Assembly: GCA_934662525.1 (NCBI GenBank)
Contig: CAKUKJ010000153.1
Location: 1 to 6,217 of the forward strand
Reading direction: 5' to 3'
Source: an uncultured Coriobacteriales bacterium
GTDB lineage: Bacteria > Actinomycetota > Coriobacteriia > Coriobacteriales > UMGS124
Length of the DNA: 6,217 nt
Under the pieces are notes generated by a model. It did not search any database. It saw only the letters and a list, made by a program, of their open reading frames with translations, and had not been told where the DNA came from. This document shows, one piece after another, positions 1 to 4,876 of this stretch (position 1 is the first letter of the stretch; each line of letters starts with the position of its first letter). A program made the translations under genes and the position numbers.

Positions 1-615
1 GTTGTAGCCCGTGGCCGTGTTGTCGATGAAGTCGACGGGTTTCGTGGAGGCGCTCAGCAGCCAGTCGAAAGCGGGGCCCGAGTACTCTGCCCACTCGTTC
101 CAGATGCGCTCGTCGGGGCGATAGCCCATCTCCTTCATCATCGCGTTGATGGCCGCGCGCGGGTCGAAGTCCATGCCGTTTTCCTGCTGGATCTGGCTGT
201 TGTAGACGCCGTACTGGCCAGAGCGGTACTGGTAGGTCTCCGCCTTCTCGACGACGACGACCTTCGCGCCGGCCTCAGCGGCGGCGCGCGCAGCGCACAG
301 GCCGGCGACGCCGCAGCCCACGACCACAACGTCGGCGTCGACGGTCTCACCGATCTGGTCGTCGGCGATGGGGTCGGGGGCGATCAGCCAGCTCGTGTCG
401 TCAGGAGCGGTGCGCATGTCGTCGGTCGTGGCAGAGGAGAAGCCGCTCGTGCCGGGCTGCTCCGTCGCGCCGTGGGCGTCGTCGCCCTCGGCGGTGGCGT
501 CTGCCGCAGAGGCCGCCTGGTCGGCAAGCGCCGTGCCGGCAATCCCGGCCATGGCGGCAACGCCCGCCAGGCCCGCTGCGCCCGTGACGAAGCTACGACG
601 AGAAACTGCACTCAT
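1..615 (-). CDS. Tat-exported FAD-dependent reductase (fumarate reductase flavoprotein-like), N-terminal part
   Basis: The first 205 codons are present and the frame runs off the left edge without a stop. Residues 5-10 (SRRSFV) followed by a small-residue hydrophobic stretch ending in ALAD near residue 32 form a twin-arginine signal, so the folded flavoprotein should be exported. A low-complexity Ala/Asp/Thr linker follows (about 35-90). Residues 95-124 form the Rossmann FAD-binding fold, with GCGVAG at 100-105 and the ribose-binding Glu at 123. By family knowledge such proteins reduce alkenes such as fumarate, urocanate or cinnamates with electrons from membrane carriers; the substrate-binding half is outside the window, so the substrate cannot be named. 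No CxxCH haem motif lies in the visible part. The ATG at 613-615 has a strong ribosome binding site. The gene is divergent from the LysR-MTHFS fusion gene, which is probably its regulator. Sure of family, unsure of substrate. Confidence 0.9.
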   Translation of the reverse strand, partial: MSAVSRRSFVTGAAGLAGVAAMAGIAGTALADQAASAADATAEGDDAHGATEQPGTSGFSSATTDDMRTAPDDTSWLIAPDPIADDQIGETVDADVVVVGCGVAGLCAARAAAEAGAKVVVVEKAETYQYRSGQYGVYNSQIQQENGMDFDPRAAINAMMKEMGYRPDERIWNEWAEYSGPAFDWLLSASTKPVDFIDNTATGYN

Positions 616-620
616 ACTGG

Positions 621-627
621 TCCTCTT
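621..627 (-). promoter_or_regulatory. Ribosome binding site of the left reductase
   Basis: On the minus strand AAGAGGA lies 5 bases before the ATG at 615. This supports that start, which also places the twin-arginine motif right at the N terminus as expected. Confidence 0.75.
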
Positions 628-695
628 TTCTATCTTGCCAGGCACCTTCCCCGGGCGCCGGCCCCTTTTGCCGCTCACCTCGCGGCGCAGGGCAC

Positions 696-724
696 ATAAT
701 CGCCCCGGTTCGATGGATATTCAA
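696..724 (-). promoter_or_regulatory. Candidate sigma-70 promoter for the left reductase
   Basis: On the minus strand TTGAAT (719-724) and GATTAT (696-701) are separated by exactly 17 bases; each matches the consensus hexamer at four of six positions. Transcription would start near 689 and give a leader of about 75 bases. The CTTATA palindromes at 735-762 would then lie about 46 to 73 bases upstream of the start, where LysR-type activators usually bind. The call is by eye, so only moderately sure. Confidence 0.45.
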
Positions 725-734
725 ATCGTTTTCG

Positions 735-762
735 CTTATATGCCTATAAGGTTGAGCTTATA
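735..762. promoter_or_regulatory. Putative LysR-type operator with three alternating CTTATA half-sites
   Basis: CTTATA at 735-740, its exact inverse TATAAG at 745-750, and CTTATA again at 757-762 give two overlapping perfect inverted repeats, with spacers of 4 and 6 bases. LysR-type proteins commonly bind such A/T-containing dyads of about 15 bp between divergent genes, once as a recognition site and once as an activation site. The site lies upstream of the candidate minus-strand promoter and overlaps the candidate promoter of the fusion gene, which would fit activation of the reductase together with autorepression. The repeats are seen directly; the binding protein is inferred from position. 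Confidence 0.6.
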
Positions 763-764
763 CT
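759..764 (+). promoter_or_regulatory. Candidate -10 box for the LysR-MTHFS fusion gene
   Basis: TATACT matches the -10 consensus at five of six positions and lies 58 bases before the ATG at 823. No good -35 hexamer is found at 16-18 bases upstream; TTATAT at 736-741 is poor. The box overlaps the last CTTATA half-site, so a protein bound there would block it. Confidence 0.4.
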
Positions 765-804
765 TGTCGCACATGACCGTATGGCGGCGGCAACGCCCCT
801 TGCG

Positions 805-811
805 AGGAAGG
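805..811 (+). promoter_or_regulatory. Ribosome binding site that decides the fusion gene start
   Basis: AGGAAGG lies 11 bases before the ATG at 823, a slightly long spacing. The alternative in-frame ATG at 781 has no purine-rich sequence ahead of it and would add 14 residues in front of the point where LysR proteins normally begin. Confidence 0.55.
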
Positions 812-822
812 CCAGCAAGCCC

Positions 823-2478
823 ATGGACCGACGCGTGGAGACGTTCTTGCAGGTGGCAGAGTGCGGCAGCTTCTCCGAGGCCGCCCGCAAGCTCTTCGTC
901 ACCCAGCCTGCGGTGACGCAGCAGATAGCCTCGCTGGGCGACGAGCTGGGCGTGCGCCTTTTCGAGCGCGACGGCAACCGCATGGTGCTCACCACACCGG
1001 GACGCGTGGCGCAGGGGCACTACCTGCGCATGCGCGAGGAGGAGCAGGCGCTCAAGCATGAGCTCACGCCTTGGTCGGCCCGGCGGAGCTTCACCGTGGG
1101 ATGCCCGAGCGGCATGATCGCCTACGACGAGGCGCGCTACTCGCAGGTGCTCCAAACTGCCATGCGGTTCTTCCCCGACGCCGACGTGCGCTCCTGCGAG
1201 CTCGACAGCCCCGCGCAGCACTTCCGCATCCTCGCCGACCACGAGGCCGACGTCATCATCTCGGGGGTGGAGCCCATGGAGACGGAGCACGGCGACGCCG
1301 TGAGGTGCCGCACCCTGCGCGCCATACGGCACTACGTGGTGTGCCGCCGCAACGACGCGCTTGCCAAACGGTCCCTTGTGGAGCTGGGCGACCTGGCCGG
1401 GCGCGTGGTGTACACGTTCGAAAGCGAGGCCTTCCCCGACGAGCTGCTGCGCAGGCTTGCCGAGCTTGGCGACCCCAAGCCGGCGCTCCGCCGCCAGCAG
1501 TCGCTGGCGGGCGCCTTGCCGCTCATTCAGGCAGGCCGGGGCGTCACGGTCTACGCCCAGGAGATACCGCTGCCCCAAGACCTCACGCTCGTGCCCCTCG
1601 ACTTCGCCCCCAACGCACACGTGGGGCTCGTGTGGCTCAAAGACTCCCGCGTGCAGGCCCGACCGTTCAAGGGCTTCGTGGAAGAGGTCGTGCAGATGTA
1701 CCTGCCCGAGCGCGAGCAGGAAAAGGACATGCGCCGCAGGCAGATGCACAAGGCGAGGGCGGCGATGGGCGCAGGCGAACGAACGCGGCAAAGCGAGGCC
1801 GCATGTGCCCGGCTGCTTGAGATGCCCCAAATCCGCGAGGCGCACGTCATCGCATGCTACCTGGCACAGGGCGACGAGCTCGACCTGGGGACGTTCATGC
1901 GGGGCGTGTTCGAACTCGACGAGGAGCAGGCCAGCGAAGGCGCAGACATGCGGGGTGATATCCATGCCTCCTCTTGCGCCATCGCGCTGCCTGTGACCCT
2001 GCGCGGACCCCAGCTCGCGTTCGTGCGCGTCGATGCGGCTGAGCTGGCCGGCCCCGGCTCGCTCCCCTGCTGCCTGCGCGAGCCCACACGTCCGCTCGAC
2101 GCGGTCCCGGCCGAGCTGGCCGACCGCCTCATCGACCCAGCCGACATCGACGTCGCCGTGCTGCCCGGCCTCGCCTTCGACACGCACGGCACGCGCCTAG
2201 GCTACGGCGGCGGCTACTACGACGCCTGGCTGGGCGGGATGTACAGCGCGGGCGACACGCGTCATGCGCACAAGGCCTACCCGGCCAGCGCGAAACCCGA
2301 CACCGCCCACCGCAGCCGCCAGCATGCGCCCAAGCACCCCTACCTCATCGGCGTCTGCTTCGACTGCCAGCTCCTACCACCTGAAGCGACCCTCCCCCAC
2401 GAGCCCCACGACGTCGCGATGGACGCCGTGGTGAGCGACGCAAGGACGTGGCGCGGGGGATGCACCGGGCAGGCTTAG
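823..2478 (+). CDS. LysR-type regulator fused to 5-formyltetrahydrofolate cyclo-ligase
   Basis: A single open frame of 551 residues. Residues 1-62 are a LysR winged helix-turn-helix: the helix pair around GSFSEAARKL and VTQPAVTQQI, then LFER at 46-49. About 85-295 is the effector-binding domain. From Met303 the sequence is a 5-formyl-THF cyclo-ligase: a basic start RRRQMHKAR (304-312), LPGLAFDTHGTRLGYGGGYYD at 447-467 with the family's ATP/folate glycine loop, IGVCFDCQ near 509-516, and HDVAMD at 529-534. That enzyme converts 5-formyl-THF and ATP to 5,10-methenyl-THF in the cytosol. The domain is about 249 residues against roughly 200 usual; the extra length lies near 390-410 and 470-505. Both halves look intact. 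The gene diverges from a Tat-exported reductase, so it probably regulates it; a folate signal is only a guess. The alternative is independent functions on one chain. Confidence 0.88.
   Translation: MDRRVETFLQVAECGSFSEAARKLFVTQPAVTQQIASLGDELGVRLFERDGNRMVLTTPGRVAQGHYLRMREEEQALKHELTPWSARRSFTVGCPSGMIAYDEARYSQVLQTAMRFFPDADVRSCELDSPAQHFRILADHEADVIISGVEPMETEHGDAVRCRTLRAIRHYVVCRRNDALAKRSLVELGDLAGRVVYTFESEAFPDELLRRLAELGDPKPALRRQQSLAGALPLIQAGRGVTVYAQEIPLPQDLTLVPLDFAPNAHVGLVWLKDSRVQARPFKGFVEEVVQMYLPEREQEKDMRRRQMHKARAAMGAGERTRQSEAACARLLEMPQIREAHVIACYLAQGDELDLGTFMRGVFELDEEQASEGADMRGDIHASSCAIALPVTLRGPQLAFVRVDAAELAGPGSLPCCLREPTRPLDAVPAELADRLIDPADIDVAVLPGLAFDTHGTRLGYGGGYYDAWLGGMYSAGDTRHAHKAYPASAKPDTAHRSRQHAPKHPYLIGVCFDCQLLPPEATLPHEPHDVAMDAVVSDARTWRGGCTGQA
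1718..1731 (+). promoter_or_regulatory. Possible internal translation start for a free MTHFS domain
   Basis: AGGA at 1718-1721 lies 7 bases before an in-frame ATG at 1729-1731, which is codon 303 of the fusion. This Met is exactly where a stand-alone 5-formyl-THF cyclo-ligase would begin, and initiation here would give a 249-residue enzyme. In GC-rich coding DNA such a motif can arise by chance, so this is a candidate only. Confidence 0.35.
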
Positions 2479-2522
2479 ATAATCAATCTGGACAACGCGC
2501 TCTGCACGTTCCCATTAAAAAG

Positions 2523-3620
2523 CTACTGCTCGCTTCGCAAATAGTCTCCAAGATACGGCACCGCAAATGCCACTTCACCACGCCGCGGGGACTCAATCAC
2601 CCCAGCCGAAATCAACCGGCGACGATACTTCTGCGCATAGTCCGCCGTGGCACCCATCCGCTGCGCGACATCGGCTACTTTGGAGGGTTCGGCGTCTTCG
2701 GCCATCGCCTCAAGAAAATCGATGTCACGATCTGAAAGCGTCGCGAGGGTTGTCTGGCAAACATCGTTCTCGAAATCCAGCCGGGCACGTGAAACAGCAC
2801 GATTGAACACCTCGTCGTCAACTGTGCCACCGCGAGCCTGGAGCACCAACTCGTATCCAATAAGCTGCAACATGTATGGTGAGCCCTGCGTTGCCTGGGC
2901 CGCCCTCAGGCACAAGTCGGCCGACACATCCAAACCGAGCTGTCTGAAAGCCTCCATATAGTAAGCGTTGACCTCACGGACATCCAAAGGTCCGAGGCTC
3001 ACCTTGTTGGCACGGTTGAGAAATGTGAGCACATGATCGTTCAACGTGGCGGAGACAGCACCGGGCAAACCGGCCATGACAAGGGCGACATTGAGACGCT
3101 GCCCCACAAGCTCCTGATAAAGCGACACGAGCTGTCTGAGCTCCACGTTGTTTGCCTGGACCTCATCGACCAGGATGAGCACGCCATGCCCTTGATTCGT
3201 AAGCCTGCGGCACAGTTGGGTCAGTTTGTACTGCGCGCTCTTTGACTCTTCGACCTCACGGCTGAATTCAAGCCCTATCGAAAACCCCAACGCGCCGGCA
3301 CTGCCACCGACAAGCTTCGCCTTCGCATCCTTAACAAAACGCGAGCCGTCGTCTTGAATCTTCTCGACTATGCGATTCAGCATGCCCTCGTCCACGACGG
3401 TCGGCGACGCGACGACAAACCCTTTTTCATGCGCACGGTCGGCGAATTCCCACAACAAGACGGTTTTGCCGCTGCCTCTCTGGCCGAGCAGGAGCATCGT
3501 GCGCTCTCGGCTGCCGGGCATATCATCGAGCCCCCTCATGAAGTCGGCGATGATGGAGCTCCTGCCCACCAGATGGCTCGGGCGATTACCGAATGCCGGT
3601 GAAAACACTTTGTCGACCAT
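2523..3620 (-). CDS. AAA-family ATPase, Cdc6/Orc1-like, with C-terminal winged helix
   Basis: 365 residues from ATG 3620. Walker A is GQRGSGKT at 46-53, Walker B is VLILVDEVQ at 147-155, and a sensor-1-like strand VALVMAGLPG follows at 178-187. GSPYMLQLIGY (about 246-256) lies in the lid region. About 295-362 reads as a winged helix-turn-helix (SDRDIDFLEAM, VADVAQRMG, YRRRLISAGVIE). This order is that of the Orc1/Cdc6-like and related STAND-type ATP-binding proteins found widely in actinobacteria, whose targets are mostly unknown. No signal peptide or membrane segment is seen, so it should be cytosolic. It follows the LysR gene on the same strand after 103 bases and converges with the fusion gene, leaving only 44 bases between the stops and no visible terminator. 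Base composition is lower in GC than the flanks. A GTG 9 bases upstream is a less likely start. Function unknown. Confidence 0.85.
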   Translation of the reverse strand: MVDKVFSPAFGNRPSHLVGRSSIIADFMRGLDDMPGSRERTMLLLGQRGSGKTVLLWEFADRAHEKGFVVASPTVVDEGMLNRIVEKIQDDGSRFVKDAKAKLVGGSAGALGFSIGLEFSREVEESKSAQYKLTQLCRRLTNQGHGVLILVDEVQANNVELRQLVSLYQELVGQRLNVALVMAGLPGAVSATLNDHVLTFLNRANKVSLGPLDVREVNAYYMEAFRQLGLDVSADLCLRAAQATQGSPYMLQLIGYELVLQARGGTVDDEVFNRAVSRARLDFENDVCQTTLATLSDRDIDFLEAMAEDAEPSKVADVAQRMGATADYAQKYRRRLISAGVIESPRRGEVAFAVPYLGDYLRSEQ

Positions 3621-3626
3621 ACGTCG

Positions 3627-3632
3627 CACCTC
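3627..3632 (-). promoter_or_regulatory. Ribosome binding site that decides the ATPase start
   Basis: On the minus strand GAGGTG, a full match to the core of the Shine-Dalgarno sequence, lies 6 bases before the ATG at 3620. The upstream in-frame GTG at 3629 is part of this motif, so the ATG is preferred. Confidence 0.7.
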
Positions 3633-3634
3633 GC

Positions 3635-3643
3635 TCAGGTCAT
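3635..3643 (-). other. Possible two-codon leader minigene (Met-Thr-stop)
   Basis: On the minus strand ATG ACC TGA begins directly after the homopurine tract, with AAGGA about 6 bases ahead of it. It ends 14 bases before the ATPase ATG. It could hold or hand on ribosomes for the ATPase, but a nine-base match of this kind can easily be chance. Confidence 0.2.
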
Positions 3644-3685
3644 CCTTTTTCCTTTCTTTCCTATTTTTTCCTTTTTTTCCTTTTC
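3643..3685. repeat. Homopurine/homopyrimidine tract with near-repeats of CCTTTTT
   Basis: Forty-three bases are pure pyrimidine on the plus strand except for one A at 3663. T-runs of 5, 3, 6 and 7 are separated by CC or C. On the minus strand this is the leader of the ATPase gene and reads as a row of AGGA-like motifs. Such tracts can form triplex DNA, are prone to slippage, and may act as stand-by ribosome sites. Runs this long are out of keeping with the GC-rich flanks. Confidence 0.7.
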
Positions 3686-3699
3686 GTCAAGCGCGTCGA

Positions 3700-3713
3700 A
3701 GTGCTTCCGCACT
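3700..3713 (-). other. Small hairpin with GNRA-type loop after the LysR stop
   Basis: On the minus strand AGTGC-GGAA-GCACT forms a perfect 5-bp stem with a GGAA loop; its first base is the last base of the LysR stop codon (TGA at 3713-3715). No T-run follows, so it is not an intrinsic terminator. It could mark an RNA processing or stability point between LysR and ATPase messages. Confidence 0.3.
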
Positions 3714-4609
3714 CACCCCACCCGCCTGCCATATCTTGTCTTATGCCTGTCCATAAACCGAATGAACGCCTCCACAGCAGGTGAGACGGGAACGTTCATC
3801 GGACGGCAGAGGTAATACGTGAGCGCAAACCCATCGAACGGAATGCCGACGACGTCCGTTCCGCGCGTGGCCTCGACATGGTTGCGACAGGTAAGGCCAA
3901 CGGCACGATTCTCATGCGCCAGCTCAAACGCACGCATAATCTCACCGATGAAACGCACGTTAACCCCCACCCCGCTCCCCTGCGCAGCCAAAACGAAGGG
4001 CTCGGTAAGATTTGCCTCCAGATCGAACACGGCGAGGGTCTGCCCTGCAAGGTCTTCCATGGAAAGACGATCCCTGCGCGAAAGCGCGTTCTTCTCGCTT
4101 ACCCAAAGAAAGTAACTGTCACGTACGAGCTCGTTTGATTGGACCTTGCCGCTCTCAGGCTTCTCCGCGATAACGGCCACATCGCATTCGCCATCCCTCA
4201 GCCGACGCAAAACGTCAGAGTTCGTGGACTCACATGCCACGAGGGCTTGGGCATCGGCGCACGAGTCATTAAACTCGTCTATCAACCCCTCCCCCAAATA
4301 GCCCAGCGCCCCCGTGATGAAGCCGACCCGAACGAGATGCCGGTCATGGGCAAGCAGCGTCTCAACTTCACGACGCATGGCAGACAGGGAGGCGTTGATT
4401 TCAGACGCATGCCCAAGCACGGCCTTGCCATATATGGTGGGTTCCACCACGCCGTCGCTTGTCGAAAACAACGGCGCACCCAGCTCTTGGGAGAGCCGTG
4501 ACATCGAGCCCGACAGGCCCTGGGCGGAGATGCCGAGCTCGGCGGCAGCGCGGGGAATGTTATGACACCTGCATACGGTCGTAAAATACTGGAATGCCTT
4601 GACGTCCAC
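3713..4609 (-). CDS. LysR-type transcriptional regulator
   Basis: 298 residues, the usual length for the family. Residues 1-62 form the winged helix-turn-helix with the recognition helix around SAQGLSGSMSRLSQELG; a linker helix runs to about 90, and the effector-binding domain covers about 92-290, starting at LVRVGFITGALGYLGEGLI. Residues 47-50 are LFST where the family nearly always has LFxR, so contacts in the wing may differ. It should act as a cytosolic tetramer that binds DNA and a small acidic or aromatic effector, by family knowledge. It diverges from the Tat-exported reductase at 4877 and is the likely regulator of that gene. The start is GTG at 4609 with AGGGGGT ahead of it. It lies upstream of the ATPase gene on the same strand and may be cotranscribed with it. 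Confidence 0.88.
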   Translation of the reverse strand: MDVKAFQYFTTVCRCHNIPRAAAELGISAQGLSGSMSRLSQELGAPLFSTSDGVVEPTIYGKAVLGHASEINASLSAMRREVETLLAHDRHLVRVGFITGALGYLGEGLIDEFNDSCADAQALVACESTNSDVLRRLRDGECDVAVIAEKPESGKVQSNELVRDSYFLWVSEKNALSRRDRLSMEDLAGQTLAVFDLEANLTEPFVLAAQGSGVGVNVRFIGEIMRAFELAHENRAVGLTCRNHVEATRGTDVVGIPFDGFALTYYLCRPMNVPVSPAVEAFIRFMDRHKTRYGRRVG

Positions 4610-4614
4610 CGACG

Positions 4615-4620
4615 ACCCCC
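4615..4620 (-). promoter_or_regulatory. Ribosome binding site of the second LysR gene
   Basis: On the minus strand GGGGGT, preceded by AA, lies 5 bases before the GTG at 4609. No in-frame ATG nearby fits the normal LysR N terminus better, so the GTG start is preferred. Confidence 0.5.
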
Positions 4621-4624
4621 TTCG

Positions 4625-4789
4625 TCACGAAAACGTTGTGCAAGCCACGGAATTGTACGCCCCTCGGCGGCTGGCATACCACAGCGGTCCGAACTTCCCG
4701 TCGCCCTGCGACCGCAGCGCCCACCACCCCTCCGGCCGCTCCTGCCCCAACGCCAACAACATGTTTGACATCCCCAACAATTCGCTCAT
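4625..4789 (-). CDS. Candidate small protein (54 residues) upstream of LysR
   Basis: Not recognised. The ATG at 4789 has GGAG 7 bases ahead of it; a longer in-frame ATG at 4813 has AAGGA only one base away. The stop at 4625 is 15 bases before the LysR GTG, a spacing typical of an operon. The protein has a Leu/Met-rich start, then QERPEGWWALRSQGDGKFG and an aromatic, basic tail with PLWYASRRGAY. Counting from 4813, GC at codon positions 1, 2 and 3 is about 48, 53 and 84 percent, the pattern of real genes in GC-rich genomes. The same wobble phase is shared by an overlapping plus-strand frame, so this does not prove the strand. It may instead be a decayed fragment or chance. Confidence 0.35.
   Translation of the reverse strand: MSELLGMSNMLLALGQERPEGWWALRSQGDGKFGPLWYASRRGAYNSVACTTFS
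4652..4657 (-). promoter_or_regulatory. Candidate -10 box for the second LysR gene
   Basis: On the minus strand TACAAT matches the -10 consensus at five of six positions and would give a leader of about 37 bases to the GTG at 4609. The -35 region (TGGTAT at 4676-4681, 18-base spacer) is weak. It lies inside the candidate small gene. Confidence 0.3.
4765..4770 (+). promoter_or_regulatory. Perfect -35 hexamer ahead of the right reductase
   Basis: TTGACA is a full match to the sigma-70 -35 consensus, 106 bases before the reductase ATG. At 16-18 bases downstream only ATGAGG-like sequences are found, so a -10 box is poor or missing. That could mean regulator-dependent transcription or a chance match. 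Confidence 0.3.
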
Positions 4790-4827
4790 GAGGTAGCTCC
4801 ATAACTCCGCCATATCCTTTTGCGCAG

Positions 4828-4854
4828 CGTGCTGCCAAGGGGAACGGCAGCACG
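4828..4854 (+). promoter_or_regulatory. Perfect 9-bp inverted repeat in the leader of the right reductase
   Basis: CGTGCTGCC at 4828-4836 and GGCAGCACG at 4846-4854 are exact inverses around a 9-base loop, AAGGGGAAC. It ends 22 bases before the ATG and 10 bases before the ribosome binding site. It can be an RNA hairpin that affects translation or stability, or a protein operator. No T-run follows, so it is not an intrinsic terminator. The loop carries AAGGGG, which resembles the gene's own ribosome binding site. Confidence 0.6.
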
Positions 4855-4864
4855 AGACACGTTG

Positions 4865-4871
4865 AAAGGGG
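4865..4871 (+). promoter_or_regulatory. Ribosome binding site of the right reductase
   Basis: AAAGGGG lies 5 bases before the ATG at 4877, which puts the twin-arginine motif at residues 5-6 as expected for an exported flavoprotein. Confidence 0.7.
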
Positions 4872-4876
4872 CACTC

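Noticed and set aside
651..667. GC-rich dyad GGGC-GCCG-GCCC followed by CTTTT as an intrinsic terminator
   Set aside because: The stem is only 4 bp, the T-run is short, and no plus-strand gene ends upstream of it; it lies in the leader of a minus-strand gene.
781..822. Upstream ATG at 781 as the start of the fusion protein
   Set aside because: No ribosome binding site precedes it and the extra 14 residues lie before the usual LysR N terminus; the ATG at 823 is preferred.
368..916. A 182-residue plus-strand frame crossing the start of reductase 1 and the divergent control region
   Set aside because: It overlaps the Tat signal region antisense, runs through the promoters, and ends inside the LysR helix-turn-helix; its sequence is low in complexity.
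736..2187. A 483-residue open frame antisense to the LysR-MTHFS gene
   Set aside because: It is a shadow of the GC-rich plus-strand gene: rich in His, Gly, Val and Ala, with no recognisable domain, while the plus-strand frame has clear motifs.
2479..2522. A shared terminator between the convergent stops
   Set aside because: No convincing stem followed by a T-run was found in these 44 bases on either strand.
4560..4874. A 104-residue minus-strand frame across the right control region
   Set aside because: It overlaps the LysR start, has a Gly/Val/Ala-repetitive sequence, and its GC-rich positions fall on the first codon base, unlike real genes here.
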